Shown here: positions 43,641-53,858 of the stretch, one piece after another
Numbering within the stretch: position 1 is the stretch's first letter
Layout of the letters: the number at the start of each line of letters is the position of its first letter
Source of the DNA: [Haemophilus] felis
GTDB taxonomy: Bacteria; Pseudomonadota; Gammaproteobacteria; Enterobacterales; Pasteurellaceae
Length of the DNA stretch: 62,711 bases
Assembly: GCA_002015125.1 (NCBI GenBank)
Contig: MUYB01000035.1
Coordinates: 1 to 62,711, forward strand
Direction: 5' to 3'
Notes under the pieces: model-generated
Databases searched by the model: none
The model's input: the letters and a program-made list of their open reading frames with translations, nothing else
Told to the model about the DNA's origin: nothing
Translations under genes and position numbers: made by a program

Positions 43641-44321
43641 ATGAAATTAAAAAATACAATGCTTGCTCTTGCAATCGCAATGGCATCAAGCACAGGTTTT
43701 GCGAATGATTCAACAACTGTTGATGATTCAACAACTGTTAAAGAACTTAAAAAACTTAAGGAAATTATTGGAACTGGGGAAGAAAACGATGGGGGTTTGC
43801 TGACTGCGTTTAAAAATTTATATACAGAGGTGTATGGCGAGCTAGTGCCAAACAGTGAGCCAGTAAGAACAGTTGGTGGTCTGCGTGATTTCGTAGATGA
43901 AATCTATTTTGATTTGTATGGAAATGAAGAGCGCGAAGGTATTCTAGAAAAAGATAAAAACCCTGGCCAATTGGCTACAATTGCTGAAGAAATTAACCGA
44001 GTTGACGCATCTATCCCAACTGCACAAAATTTAGCACCAGTAAGAAAACAAGTGAACGAAAATAGTGTTCGTTTAGACAAATTAACCAAAGAAACACGTA
44101 ACGGCTTGGCTGCACAAGCGGCACTTAACGGCTTATTCCAACCTTACAATGTAGGCAAAGTGAACGTAACAGCGGCATTAGGTGGTTACAAATCAGCCAC
44201 AGCTCTTGCTGTGGGTGCTGGCTTTAGAGCAACAGAAAAATTTGCCGTGAAAGCGGCGGTAGCAACTCCGACAAACTTTAAAGGTCTTTCTTATAATGTT
44301 GGTGTGAATTACGAATTCTAA
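43641..44321 (+). CDS. Short YadA-type trimeric autotransporter
   Basis: Outer-membrane protein of 226 residues: signal peptide (cleavage near GFA-ND, residue 22), a duplicated DDSTTV, about 90 residues of no recognised passenger, a short coiled-coil neck (about 120-155, VRKQVNENSVRLDKLTKETR), and a full YadA C-terminal anchor (from NGLAAQAALNGLFQPYNVGK) ending in Phe. Known adhesins of this class have long head and stalk regions, so this is unusually small. AAAAGG precedes the ATG. A surface role is inferred only. Confidence 0.8.
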   Translation: MKLKNTMLALAIAMASSTGFANDSTTVDDSTTVKELKKLKEIIGTGEENDGGLLTAFKNLYTEVYGELVPNSEPVRTVGGLRDFVDEIYFDLYGNEEREGILEKDKNPGQLATIAEEINRVDASIPTAQNLAPVRKQVNENSVRLDKLTKETRNGLAAQAALNGLFQPYNVGKVNVTAALGGYKSATALAVGAGFRATEKFAVKAAVATPTNFKGLSYNVGVNYEF

Positions 44322-44391
44322 TTTGCACTAAAGATTTTGATCTGTTGCTTCTCAATGGCTGCTTAATCCATCTACGAAGCACAGATCAACA

Positions 44392-44982
44392 TTAACCTTT
44401 TCTATATCGCAATAATCTTCTCAACTCCCACACCATAACAAAAATCGATAAGCTCAAATATAACACCGAACCCAATGTGATATTTTTTACTGCCCAGTAA
44501 TAATGAATCGCACCTAAGAGAAGAGCTAAATAACCAAACTTATGCAAATAATGCCAATATTTGCCCATTATTTGTTTTAACTTAGGCAATGAACTCAATG
44601 CCATTAAACTTAAAATGAAAAAAGAGAATACGCCGATAATTAAATAGTTTCGTTGTAGCAATTCATTAAAGAACAGTGAAAATTCCAAACCGAGTTCCAA
44701 TACTAAATAAGTGCATATATGCAAAGAAACATATATCCAACTCCATAAACCTAAAGGGCGACGTAAAATCTGTAATTGCGGTTGTTTTAAAAGAAATAAC
44801 ACAATGCCTAAAATAAACATGGTGATAAGAATGCTTATGGCGCCAAAACCTAAAAAATGAATCAGTTCTTTTATGGGATCGGCGCCTAATTGACTGGCAT
44901 CTCCTGAGCTGAGCACCCAAGCTAACCAAATAAGAGGCGCAGCGCAAAGACTATGAATAAATAGGCGGTATATGTTCAACAT
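44392..44982 (-). CDS. msrQ: Heme-binding membrane subunit MsrQ
   Basis: Inner-membrane b-type cytochrome (196 residues, about six helices) passing quinol electrons to periplasmic MsrP for repair of methionine sulfoxide. Conserved histidines are seen in SLHICTYL and LLGAIHYYW. Its ATG overlaps the msrP stop (TAATG). Confidence 0.93.
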   Translation of the reverse strand: MLNIYRLFIHSLCAAPLIWLAWVLSSGDASQLGADPIKELIHFLGFGAISILITMFILGIVLFLLKQPQLQILRRPLGLWSWIYVSLHICTYLVLELGLEFSLFFNELLQRNYLIIGVFSFFILSLMALSSLPKLKQIMGKYWHYLHKFGYLALLLGAIHYYWAVKNITLGSVLYLSLSIFVMVWELRRLLRYRKG

Positions 44983-45932
44983 TAGAAATTTACCCTCAAA
45001 TCTAAATCTTTATACAAATGTGCCACCTGTTCGCCATAACCATTAAACATTAAGGTAGGTTGACGTTTGACATCAAACAAGCCGCCAGCGCCAATTACGC
45101 GTTCACTGGCTTGAGACCAACGAGGATGAGCCACATTTGGATTAACATTGGCGTAAAAACCATATTCATTAGGCGCTATCGCCTGCCATGTATTCAAAGG
45201 GCGCTGTTCCGTTAATTTAATTTTCACAATGGATTTAATATTTTTAAATCCATACTTCCAAGGTACAACTAAACGAATTGGCGCACCGTTTTGTGGCGGT
45301 AGCGTTTTGCCATAAAGTCCCACAGATAAAATAGTCAAGGGATTCATCGCTTCTTCAATGGTCAATCCTTCTACATAAGGGTAATCCAGTCCACCTCCAA
45401 AAAATGGATTTTTTTGTCCCGGCATCATTTCTGGATTATACAAGGTTTCAAAGGCAACATATTTCGCGCGACTATTGGGCTGCACTAAAGCTAATAACTT
45501 ATTCAATTCAAAACCGATCCAAGGGATCACCATTGACCAAGCTTCCACACAACGAAAACGGTAAATTCGCTCTTCTAATGGTAAACGTTTAATAAGACTC
45601 TCTATATCAAAGGTCATTGGCTTGTCCACTTCTCCCTCAACCTGCAAAGCCCACCCCTCGGTTTTGAGGCTAGAAGCATATTTCGCTGGCGAATCTTTTG
45701 CTACGCCAAATTCATAAAAGTTGTTGTAGCCTGTTACTTTGCTTTCTGGCGTTAAAATCAACTCGTTTTTTTCCTGCGCCACGAAGTGTAATTGTCTGTT
45801 TGTTTGACTTTCAGCTTGTGAAGAGATAGGCAATAAAGACATCGCCCCTAAGGCACCTAACTCTTGAATAATTTTGCGTCTTTGGTAAAAAATTTCTTCA
45901 GGCGTAACCTGATTTTCCGTAAGTTTCTGCAT
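44982..45932 (-). CDS. msrP: Methionine sulfoxide reductase catalytic subunit MsrP
   Basis: Periplasmic molybdopterin enzyme reducing methionine sulfoxide in envelope proteins. The 316-residue product has a twin-arginine leader ([20 protein letters not shown]), the cofactor cysteine in [15 protein letters not shown], and the family segment [16 protein letters not shown]. Forms a two-gene operon with msrQ. Confidence 0.95.
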   Translation of the reverse strand: MQKLTENQVTPEEIFYQRRKIIQELGALGAMSLLPISSQAESQTNRQLHFVAQEKNELILTPESKVTGYNNFYEFGVAKDSPAKYASSLKTEGWALQVEGEVDKPMTFDIESLIKRLPLEERIYRFRCVEAWSMVIPWIGFELNKLLALVQPNSRAKYVAFETLYNPEMMPGQKNPFFGGGLDYPYVEGLTIEEAMNPLTILSVGLYGKTLPPQNGAPIRLVVPWKYGFKNIKSIVKIKLTEQRPLNTWQAIAPNEYGFYANVNPNVAHPRWSQASERVIGAGGLFDVKRQPTLMFNGYGEQVAHLYKDLDLRVNF

Positions 45933-46072
45933 TTTTTCGTCTCATTTATCATTTAGTTCTATGCTTAAATTAGACAGACATACCGAAGATTTTCTTACAA
46001 GAATTTTAACAACTGACAACATAAAACCAATAGGAACAAGGTATTCACATTTCTTGTATGATAGCCATAAAA

Positions 46073-46101
46073 AAGGCACATATTTCTTCAATATGCGCCT
46101 T
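46073..46101. terminator. terminator after sodA
   Basis: An 11-bp stem (46073-46083 with 46091-46101, one mismatch) with T-runs in both orientations, 30 bases past the sodA stop. Confidence 0.75.
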
Positions 46102-46130
46102 AATAAAAAAGTAATGCTCTTAACTAAGCA

Positions 46131-46775
46131 TTATTTTGAGCAACCACAATGGCTTGCTTTGTTCTCAAAACGTTCTGCTACAAAATCCCAGTTCACAACA
46201 TTCCAGAATTCTTTAATGTAATCTGGACGACGGTTTTGGAATTTTAAGTAATAAGCGTGTTCCCAAACATCTAAACCTAATAATGGATAGCCCTCACAAC
46301 CTGCAATGTCTTTACCCATTACTGGAGAATCTTGGTTTGCAGTAGATACAACCGCTAATTTGCCACATTCTTGTAGCACTAACCACGCCCAACCTGAGCC
46401 AAAACGTGTTGCGGCAGCTTTTTCAAATTCTGCTTGGAAGGCTTCTACAGAGCCGAAATCACGAATGATGGCGTCTTTTAACGCACCTTGTAAAGTCGTG
46501 CCTTTTTTCAAGCTTTTCCAGAAAAGGCTGTGATTTAAGTGTCCACCTACATTATTACGCAATGCAGTGAATTTATCCGCAGGCACTTGAGCAAGTTTTG
46601 TTAATAATTGACCAGGGCAGCCCTCTGCTAATTCAGGTAAATCTGCTAAGGCAGCATTTGCATTGTTCACATAAGCTTGGTGATGTTTACTGTGGTGAAT
46701 TTCCATTGTTATTGCATCAAAATGAGGCTCTAATGCATCGTATGAATAACCTAATTCAGGTAGGGTATAAGCCAT
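46131..46775 (-). CDS. sodA: Superoxide dismutase (Mn type)
   Basis: Cytoplasmic superoxide dismutase of 214 residues. Metal ligands lie in [19 protein letters not shown] and [12 protein letters not shown]. The [11 protein letters not shown] segment with its Gln placement favours manganese over iron. The C-terminus ends SHCGCSK, an extra cysteine pair I cannot explain. Confidence 0.94.
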   Translation of the reverse strand: MAYTLPELGYSYDALEPHFDAITMEIHHSKHHQAYVNNANAALADLPELAEGCPGQLLTKLAQVPADKFTALRNNVGGHLNHSLFWKSLKKGTTLQGALKDAIIRDFGSVEAFQAEFEKAAATRFGSGWAWLVLQECGKLAVVSTANQDSPVMGKDIAGCEGYPLLGLDVWEHAYYLKFQNRRPDYIKEFWNVVNWDFVAERFENKASHCGCSK

Positions 46776-46892
46776 AATATTTTCCTCTTAGAATAAGTTG
46801 AGTAGAAATAAAGAATGATTTGTCAAAAAACCAACGAATTTTAACAGGAAATTTGATTAAGATCATTCTTTCTTACATTTTTTTAACAAAAA

Positions 46893-46911
46893 CAGGGAGC
46901 TTAGCTCCCTG
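46893..46911 (-). terminator. terminator after maeB
   Basis: CAGGGAGC / GCTCCCTG stem with a 3-base loop and a T-rich tail on the minus strand, 18-36 bases past the maeB stop. Confidence 0.85.
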
Positions 46912-46928
46912 AATAATAAGAAAGACAA

Positions 46929-49193
46929 CTAATCAATATGTACAGACGCTACCGCCACCATATTGATAATTCGACGCACGGAAGAGGCCGAAGTCAAAAT
47001 ATGCACTGGCTTATTCATACCCATTAAAATCGGTCCAATAGTGACTGGCGTCGCCGTGCCTTGTAGCAAGTTCAAACTAATACGCGCCGCTTCCATATTT
47101 GGCATAACTAACAAATTCGCCGATCCTTTCAATGGGCTCTCTGGCATAATGGTATTACGCAAACTTTCGTTGAGCGCCACATCGCAATGCATTTCACCGT
47201 CGATCACCAAGGTTGGCGCTTTTTCTTTCACTAAATCTAGCACTTCACGCATTTTTACCGCACTTGGATCATCAAATGTGCCGTAATTCGAGTGTGAAAC
47301 TAAAGCCACTTGCGGTTCAATACCAAAACGACGGAGTTCATTGGATGCCATTAAGGTAATTTCCGCCAATTGCTGTGCCGTTGGATTTTGGTTCACAAAA
47401 GTATCTGTGATAAATAAATTCCCAGTCGGCAGCACCAATCCGTTTACCGTTGCAGGGGTTGAGACACCGCTACGCACACCAATAATGGATTTAATGTTAT
47501 CCAAATGAGCAGCATAAGGTCCGACTAAACCACAAAGCATCGCATCTGCTTTACCCAACTCAAGTAACACAGAACCAATCACCGTTGGATTATGCAACAT
47601 TTTGCGTTTTGCGCCTGCAGGCGTGATGCCTTTACGACGATGAGAATTGTAATAGGACGTCCAACATTCCTCGTAGAACGGATTGTTCTCAATATCAATT
47701 AATTCAAAATCCTGACCTGCTTTAATCTGCAATCCAAGTTGCTTGATTTTTTGCCCAATCACCGCTGGACGACCCAATAAAATCGGTTGTGCGATGCCGA
47801 GTGAAGTGATTTCCTGCACTGCGTGCAACACGCGAGATTCCTCACCGTCAGTCAACAACACGCGTTTTTTCTCTTGCTTCGCTTGCGCAAACACAGGTTT
47901 CATAAATAAATTGGTTTTGTAAACAAACTGTGTGAGCTTCTCAATATAAGCATCAAAATCTTCAATTGGTCGTGTCGCCACCCCTGAATCCATTGCCGCT
48001 TTCGCCACCGCTGGCGCTATCTTCACAATCAAACGCGGATCAAAAGGTCTCGGGATCAAATAATCAGGTCCAAAGGAAAGTTCTTCATCACCATAAGCAG
48101 AGGTAACCACTTCACTTTGTTCTGCTAAAGCAAGATCCGCAATGGCATACACCGCTGCCATTTTCATTTCTTCGTTAATGGTGGTGGCGCTAACATCTAA
48201 AGCACCGCGGAAAATGAATGGGAAGCAAAGCACATTGTTCACTTGATTTGGATAATCAGAACGACCAGTACACACAATGGCATCAGGGCGAACAGCTTTT
48301 GCTAGCGGCGGTAAAATTTCAGGTTCAGGATTAGCTAACGCAAGGATCAACGGATTTACCGCCATGGTTTTCACCATATCCTGAGTTAACGTGCCCGCTG
48401 CTGAACAGCCTAAGAAAATATCTGCATTATCAATTACATCCGCAAGGGTGCGCTTACCGTTGTCGTCGATAGCATATAATTTTTTGGTGTCGTCCATACG
48501 TTCATCGCGGCCATGGAAAATCACCCCTTTGGAATCGCACACCACGATATTTTCACGCGGCAAGCCTAAACTCACGAGCAAGTTCAAACAAGCGATAGAG
48601 GCAGCGCCGGCGCCAGAAGCCACTAATTTCACTTGGCTAATCTCTTTATTCACAATGCGTAAACCATTTAATACCGCGGCTGCGCTAATAATCGCCGTGC
48701 CATGTTGATCATCATGGAATACAGGAATTTTCATGCGCTCACGCAATTTCTGCTCAATATAAAAACATTCGGGTGCTTTGATGTCTTCAAGGTTAACACC
48801 GCCAAAAGTCGGTTCAAGAGAGGCGATAATATCCACTAATTTATCTGGATCTTTTTCATCAATCTCAATATCAAACACATCTACGCCAGCAAATTTCTTA
48901 AATAGAACGCCTTTCCCTTCCATAACAGGTTTGCCTGCTAAAGCGCCAATATTCCCTAAGCCCAGTACCGCCGAGCCATTAGAAATCACCGCAACTAAAT
49001 TACCGCGCGAAGTGTAGCGATAAGAGGCTGCAGGATCTTTTTGAATTTCTAGGCAAGGTACCGCCACCCCTGGTGAATAAGCCAAGGCTAAATCACGTTG
49101 TGTTGCTAATGATTTTGTAGGGGTAACCTCGATTTTTCCTGGGGTTGGGAATTCATGAAAATCAAGTGCCGCTTGACGAAGTTGTCCATCCAT
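46929..49193 (-). CDS. maeB: NADP-dependent malic enzyme (with phosphotransacetylase-like domain)
   Basis: Oxidative decarboxylation of malate to pyruvate, giving NADPH. The 754-residue protein has the malic domain ([21 protein letters not shown]) up to about 425 and a C-terminal phosphotransacetylase-like regulatory domain ([14 protein letters not shown]), as in E. coli MaeB. Confidence 0.95.
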   Translation of the reverse strand: MDGQLRQAALDFHEFPTPGKIEVTPTKSLATQRDLALAYSPGVAVPCLEIQKDPAASYRYTSRGNLVAVISNGSAVLGLGNIGALAGKPVMEGKGVLFKKFAGVDVFDIEIDEKDPDKLVDIIASLEPTFGGVNLEDIKAPECFYIEQKLRERMKIPVFHDDQHGTAIISAAAVLNGLRIVNKEISQVKLVASGAGAASIACLNLLVSLGLPRENIVVCDSKGVIFHGRDERMDDTKKLYAIDDNGKRTLADVIDNADIFLGCSAAGTLTQDMVKTMAVNPLILALANPEPEILPPLAKAVRPDAIVCTGRSDYPNQVNNVLCFPFIFRGALDVSATTINEEMKMAAVYAIADLALAEQSEVVTSAYGDEELSFGPDYLIPRPFDPRLIVKIAPAVAKAAMDSGVATRPIEDFDAYIEKLTQFVYKTNLFMKPVFAQAKQEKKRVLLTDGEESRVLHAVQEITSLGIAQPILLGRPAVIGQKIKQLGLQIKAGQDFELIDIENNPFYEECWTSYYNSHRRKGITPAGAKRKMLHNPTVIGSVLLELGKADAMLCGLVGPYAAHLDNIKSIIGVRSGVSTPATVNGLVLPTGNLFITDTFVNQNPTAQQLAEITLMASNELRRFGIEPQVALVSHSNYGTFDDPSAVKMREVLDLVKEKAPTLVIDGEMHCDVALNESLRNTIMPESPLKGSANLLVMPNMEAARISLNLLQGTATPVTIGPILMGMNKPVHILTSASSVRRIINMVAVASVHID
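47257..47265 (-). repeat. Hin-type uptake signal sequence
   Basis: Perfect AAGTGCGGT core read on the minus strand, inside maeB. Confidence 0.7.
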
Positions 49194-49280
49194 AAAGTAC
49201 TCCTTGAATTAAAACTGATTGGATCGAAACGAGAAATTATAGAGGAAATTAAAATAAAATCTGTGATGTGTGTAACAAAT

Positions 49281-49320
49281 TAGCATCCTTTCTGTCATTT
49301 ACGACAAAAAAAGATGCTAA
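49281..49320 (-). terminator. terminator after the sulfatase gene
   Basis: TTAGCATC / GATGCTAA outer arms with an inner TGTC/GACA stem, 24 bases past the sulfatase stop. The T-run lies inside the loop side rather than at the end, so strength is uncertain. Confidence 0.5.
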
Positions 49321-49343
49321 CTCATATTACAAAATAAAATGAA

Positions 49344-50717
49344 CTAAGAGAGCTGTGAACCAGCAGGTAAGATTTGTGGACGTTCTTCTTTAGCTAACAC
49401 CATATGATCACCTAGTTTCTGACGTAATAATACTCTTGCTTCTTCATAAGCAGGATCAGAAACAATGTTATTGAGCTCAAATGGATCTTTTTCTAAATCA
49501 TATAAGAAATCCTCCACATATAAATCACTGCCTGAATGCTCTCCTCCGTTTTTGTGTGGTGCCGTAACTGCATAAAGATATTTTTCTGTGCGAATTGCAC
49601 GTCCAACACGACTTTCACTAATTTGAATAAAGACTTCATTCAAGCGATCTGAATCTGGGTTTTCCACTACTTTATAGAGATCTTCTCCAATCATTTTATC
49701 GCCTACATCAATACCTGCCATAGCAAGGAAGGTTTTCGGTAAACTTGCGGTACTCACAAGCTCTTTAATTCGTTTACCGCCCACATACTTACCGCCGGCG
49801 ATAACCAATGGCACATGACAAGCAGAAGAATGGCAAGAGCGTTTGTAATCATCATAGCCATTTAAGTTAGCATCTCGGTTACGAGTCATAAAATGGGAAC
49901 CGTGATCAGAAGCGAAAACAATAATGGTGTTATCGTAAACGCCTTTTTCTTTCAATTTATCAATCAGGCGCGCTAAGTTATCGTCTAAGCTACGACAACA
50001 GCCTAAATAATCTGGATACATTGCATCGGCGTTACCTTTTAACACCGCTAAATCATGAGGTAGTTGATAATTTTTAAAACGAATTTTTGAGCCGTCAGGT
50101 CCCTCATAACGTTTGCGATCATTTTGGTGATGAGGTTCAATATGAGAAATGGTCATAAAGAATGGTTTATCTCCTTGATATTGATCGAGATATTCCAAAG
50201 CATAATCAGTAATACGATCCACTCGATAACCTTTGAACTCACATTTATTCATATTTTCATCAAATACAAAACCATCATAACCATGAGAAGTAAACTCAAG
50301 TACATCAGCGGCACGCCAAAATCCTTTGTAACCTCCACGACGCTCAGGTGGAATGGCGGTAACGGTATAATCAATGGTTGGTTCTGATTCTAACTCACCG
50401 TCGCTAGCCAAGTGCCATTTGCCGATATAAGCAGTGTCATAGCCATTTTCCGTAAAATAATCTGCGATTGTTTTAATATTTAGCGGTAACGCCACATTAT
50501 TGCGGAAGCAGCCAGTTTCTGTTGGATATAAACCACTTTGGAAAATAGAGCGGCAAGGCCCACAAACGGGTTGTGATGAAAAGGCTTCTTCAAATAAAAC
50601 ACCCTCTTCCGCTAATTTATCTAAAGTTGGGGTAATATTCAGTGGTTGCCCATAAGCACCCACAGTATCCCAACGTTGTTGATCGGTAAAATAAAAGACA
50701 ATATTCGGTCTATTCAT
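49344..50717 (-). CDS. Cytoplasmic Cys-type sulfatase
   Basis: Alkaline-phosphatase-fold sulfatase of 457 residues. It opens RPNIVFYFTDQQRWDTVG (metal-binding Asp), carries the sulfatase signature C52-G-P-C-R56 in SQPVCGPCRSIFQSGLYP, and has YIGKWHLA and the second metal site FASDHGSHF. Cys52 would be converted to formylglycine. There is no signal peptide, so it acts in the cytoplasm. It is last in tctC-tctB-tctA-sulfatase, and a maturase gene lies upstream. The substrate cannot be read from sequence. Confidence 0.87.
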   Translation of the reverse strand: MNRPNIVFYFTDQQRWDTVGAYGQPLNITPTLDKLAEEGVLFEEAFSSQPVCGPCRSIFQSGLYPTETGCFRNNVALPLNIKTIADYFTENGYDTAYIGKWHLASDGELESEPTIDYTVTAIPPERRGGYKGFWRAADVLEFTSHGYDGFVFDENMNKCEFKGYRVDRITDYALEYLDQYQGDKPFFMTISHIEPHHQNDRKRYEGPDGSKIRFKNYQLPHDLAVLKGNADAMYPDYLGCCRSLDDNLARLIDKLKEKGVYDNTIIVFASDHGSHFMTRNRDANLNGYDDYKRSCHSSACHVPLVIAGGKYVGGKRIKELVSTASLPKTFLAMAGIDVGDKMIGEDLYKVVENPDSDRLNEVFIQISESRVGRAIRTEKYLYAVTAPHKNGGEHSGSDLYVEDFLYDLEKDPFELNNIVSDPAYEEARVLLRQKLGDHMVLAKEERPQILPAGSQLS

Positions 50718-50749
50718 GTTATCTCCTCGCTGTTAAAGCTCGCTCAAAA

Positions 50750-52240
50750 TTAACGTATTTTTTTATAATTGGTATATAAAATACTTACAATGGTTAATAA
50801 AATCAGTACACAAAATGCTAAAGAAAACGGACGTTCTAAGAAGATGCTCCATTCACCGTCAGAAATCATTAAAGAACGACGTAGATTTTTCTCTGTTAGC
50901 GCCCCTAGCACTAAACCTAACAAGGTCGGTACTGCAGAAAAGCCCAATTTATCCATAATGTAAGAAATCACACCAAAGACAATGGCTGTTCCTACATCAA
51001 ACATACTTTCTTTTAAAGAATAAGCACCGGCAAAACAAAAGATTGCAATAGATGGAATGAGGATTTGTTGTGGAATACGCACCACCTTCGCAAACAGTTT
51101 AACCAAATATTTGCCTTGGATGAGCATAAAAATATTCACAAAAATTAAACCGATCATAATGGCATAGACTGCTGTGCTATGAGTGGTGAAAAGATTTGGT
51201 CCCGGAGTTAAGCCATTAATCATCAATGCACCTAACATTAGCGCCACCGCAGCATCGCCCGGTATGCCCAAGGTTAAGAGGGGAATTAATGTGGTTCCTG
51301 TAATGGCATTATTCGCACATTCTGCAGCAGCAATCCCCTCAATTGATCCATGACCAAACTCTTTTGGTTTTTTTGATACTTTGCGGGTGAAATCATAACT
51401 GAGGAAAGAAGCGATAGAAGCGCCTGTTCCGGGAATAATGCCTACCAGAATCCCAGCTAAAGATCCAATTGAAATAGGTTTAGTCAAACGTAGCCATTCT
51501 GATTTCGCCAAACGCCCTTTATCAAGAGGTAAGTTCTGAACTTGATCGGAATCCTGCTGTTTTTTCAGATTCACACTTTTGTGGATAATTTCTATTAAAG
51601 CAAATAAACCAATGAGCACCACAACAAGATCAAAACCACTATACAAATTGATATTATCAAAGGTAAATCGCATTGTGTCGCCACTCATTAAATCCATTCC
51701 GATAAAGGATAAAAATAGCCCGATACAACCAGAGATAATCCCTTTCAATAAACTTTCACCGCTAACGCCCGCAATAATCGTGAGTCCAAAGGCACAAATG
51801 AGAAAATATTCAGGCGATCCCATTTTCATAGCTACTTTTGCCACTTCAGGCGCAAGAAATAACAAAACTAAAGCACTAATAATTCCTCCCGCAAAAGAGG
51901 CATATAAGGCAATATTGAGTGCTTTTTGCGCTTGTCCTCTTAAAGCAAGGGGATGTCCGTCCATCATCGTCGCAGCAGCATGTGGCGTGCCTGGTGTTTT
52001 AATCAAAATAGCAGAAATAGATCCGCCATAACTTCCTGCGCAATAGATCCCCAATAAAAACATAAAAGAATGAATTGCATCGAGAGAATAGGTAATAGGT
52101 AGAAATAAAACCAAACAGAGCATCACGGTTAACCCTGGAACGGAACCAAATACAATTCCAAGGAATAACCCTAAATTCATATAAAGAAAACTACCCCAAT
52201 TGAAAAATGCGGAGAAGCCAGACAAAATTTGTTCAAGCAT
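50750..52240 (-). CDS. TctA-type tripartite tricarboxylate transporter permease
   Basis: Large membrane subunit (496 residues, about 11-12 helices) of a TTT-family importer. Family blocks are GLFLGIVFGSVPGLTVMLCL, IKTPGTPHAAATMMDG, LVGIIPGTGASIASFLSYD and LLTLGIPGDAAVALMLGAL. It ends 32 bases before the sulfatase start, so the importer and the sulfatase are very likely cotranscribed. Confidence 0.92.
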   Translation of the reverse strand: MLEQILSGFSAFFNWGSFLYMNLGLFLGIVFGSVPGLTVMLCLVLFLPITYSLDAIHSFMFLLGIYCAGSYGGSISAILIKTPGTPHAAATMMDGHPLALRGQAQKALNIALYASFAGGIISALVLLFLAPEVAKVAMKMGSPEYFLICAFGLTIIAGVSGESLLKGIISGCIGLFLSFIGMDLMSGDTMRFTFDNINLYSGFDLVVVLIGLFALIEIIHKSVNLKKQQDSDQVQNLPLDKGRLAKSEWLRLTKPISIGSLAGILVGIIPGTGASIASFLSYDFTRKVSKKPKEFGHGSIEGIAAAECANNAITGTTLIPLLTLGIPGDAAVALMLGALMINGLTPGPNLFTTHSTAVYAIMIGLIFVNIFMLIQGKYLVKLFAKVVRIPQQILIPSIAIFCFAGAYSLKESMFDVGTAIVFGVISYIMDKLGFSAVPTLLGLVLGALTEKNLRRSLMISDGEWSIFLERPFSLAFCVLILLTIVSILYTNYKKIR

Positions 52241-52260
52241 AAAGCGCTTCCTTATTTCGG

Positions 52261-52716
52261 TTAAGGTAATGAAACGTTAAGAAAATGTTGAAAGAAAATA
52301 GAAACGGAAACCACAATGCTAATAACAATGGCGTAGTATTTCCAATTTCGGCAATTAAAAAATAACAATAATAAAACTGAAAAAAGAATAGATGACAGCA
52401 TGAATGGTAACCAATGCAGGATCCCCCAATAGGCAACTAATAAAACAACTACTGTTAAAGCACGACCTTCTTGCTGAAAATTGAGTTCAACCATTTTCAC
52501 TGGTTGCTTACGAAAATATTTAATCAGTTCCTTGACCAACAAAATCGCACTACAAATTCCCATTAATCCAATAATTAAGCGCGGGAAAGTTTGTGCCGTA
52601 ATAATTTCCTCTTCATCTTCGATTAAAATTTGATAGGGAATTAATAGCCATAAAGTAATAGAAACCACTAGAAAAACGACGGAACCTACTAAATCTTGTC
52701 GAAAGGTAATTTTCAT
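52261..52716 (-). CDS. TctB-type small permease subunit
   Basis: Four-helix membrane protein (151 residues) that partners TctA. ATG 52716 (MKITFRQDLVGSVVF) follows AGAGGT; the frame stays open to 52758 but that would cross the upstream hairpin. It ends 20 bases before the tctA start. Confidence 0.85.
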   Translation of the reverse strand: MKITFRQDLVGSVVFLVVSITLWLLIPYQILIEDEEEIITAQTFPRLIIGLMGICSAILLVKELIKYFRKQPVKMVELNFQQEGRALTVVVLLVAYWGILHWLPFMLSSILFSVLLLLFFNCRNWKYYAIVISIVVSVSIFFQHFLNVSLP

Positions 52717-52740
52717 ATTGACCTCTATATTAGAAAATAT

Positions 52741-52761
52741 GCGGTGCATTTTTTGCACCGC
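52741..52761 (-). terminator. hairpin between tctC and tctB
   Basis: An 8-bp perfect stem GCGGTGCA / TGCACCGC with a 5-T loop lies 12 bases past the tctC stop and 25 bases before tctB. It may partly terminate or protect the tctC mRNA so that the binding protein is made in excess. Confidence 0.65.
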
Positions 52762-52765
52762 ACTT
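52757..52765 (-). repeat. Hin-type uptake signal sequence in a hairpin
   Basis: Perfect AAGTGCGGT core read on the minus strand, forming one arm of the tctC-tctB hairpin. Confidence 0.75.
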
Positions 52766-52772
52766 TATTAGA

Positions 52773-53732
52773 TTATTTAACTAATTTTGAATATTTTTCT
52801 GCTTTAGTCATGGTTGAGTCGATATAATCTTTTACCCATTTACCATCACGAATATCTAAACGTAAGCCGATATTTTTAGCAGTTTGTTGAAGTTTTGGAT
52901 TTTCAAGAATGTTTTTCAATGCTTGATAATTTTTCTCAACGATAGCCGGCTCTGTTCCTGCACGGATAAATACCGCACAAGTATTTGTCATCCAAGTATC
53001 TAAACCATAATCACCTACGCTTTCTAAGTTATAAACTTCATCTACAAGTTTTTTCTCATCAAAGGCGATCACAGGTTTTACGTTACCTGCTCTTACAAAT
53101 TCTCTGGCAAGAGAAGCATGAGTTGTCGCAAAGGTTACTTCACCAGATACAACTGCAGTGAGCGCTTCATTTGCACCTTCATAAGGAATTAATTTGAATT
53201 TAGCGCCTAATTCGGTAAGGAAAGCTGCGGTTTGTAATGCTTCTGATGAGTTAGTACCATTTACCCCTACTTTCACAGTTTTACCTTTGGCAATGTAATC
53301 TTTCAATGTTGCCATGCTTTCCACTTTCGCTTTTGGATTAGATAAGAAAACGAAAGTAGAAGAATAAATGTTAATTACAGGAATAAAATCATCAAATTTA
53401 TAAGCCACTTTCATTGTTAAAGGTGCGATAGCAAAACTACCCTCTCCACCTAAAATCAACTTATGTGTATTTGGCGCTTCTTTGACATATTCAGTTAACG
53501 CAATAGCGCCACCTGAGCCTAAAATATTGTCTGCAAGCAAAGGTTGACCATATTGCTCTTTACCATATTCAGACATAGCGCGGTTGATTTGATCCGCAAG
53601 ACCACCCACTGCCCAAGGTGTGATAATGGTTACAGGCGCAGTAGGCCAATCTGTAGTCGCTTGTGCCCCCATCGCACATAAACCAAACAATCCAACTAAA
53701 CAAGCTTTAATTGCTGTTTTCCAATTTTTCAT
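52773..53732 (-). CDS. TctC-type periplasmic solute-binding protein
   Basis: Binding protein of the TTT importer (319 residues). Signal peptide MKNWKTAIKACLVGLFGLCAMGAQA, then the family start DWPTAPVTIITPWAVGG. TTT systems bind carboxylated compounds. ATG 53732 follows a strong GGAGG; the frame extends four codons further upstream. First gene of the sulfatase operon, with a CRP site about 90 bases upstream. Confidence 0.92.
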   Translation of the reverse strand: MKNWKTAIKACLVGLFGLCAMGAQATTDWPTAPVTIITPWAVGGLADQINRAMSEYGKEQYGQPLLADNILGSGGAIALTEYVKEAPNTHKLILGGEGSFAIAPLTMKVAYKFDDFIPVINIYSSTFVFLSNPKAKVESMATLKDYIAKGKTVKVGVNGTNSSEALQTAAFLTELGAKFKLIPYEGANEALTAVVSGEVTFATTHASLAREFVRAGNVKPVIAFDEKKLVDEVYNLESVGDYGLDTWMTNTCAVFIRAGTEPAIVEKNYQALKNILENPKLQQTAKNIGLRLDIRDGKWVKDYIDSTMTKAEKYSKLVK

Positions 53733-53818
53733 AATATCCTCCAAAGATAGCGGTTAAGTTCCCTTGAAGTATACAAATCCTTTCATTGGAGGAGGTATGA
53801 TATTCGTCATATTGTGGG

Positions 53819-53834
53819 TGTGAGCAAGATCACA
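53819..53834. promoter_or_regulatory. perfect CRP site upstream of tctC
   Basis: TGTGAGCAAGATCACA has both half-sites TGTGA-N6-TCACA intact, with AAATTT beyond one arm. It sits 87 bases before the tctC start, so catabolite control of the importer-sulfatase operon is likely. Confidence 0.82.
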
Positions 53835-53858
53835 AATTTAAAAACTTCTTTGTTTTAA

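Noticed and set aside
45961..46221. 86-codon forward ORF between msrP and sodA
   Set aside because: It crosses the sodA terminator hairpin and runs antisense into the end of sodA, with no family resemblance.
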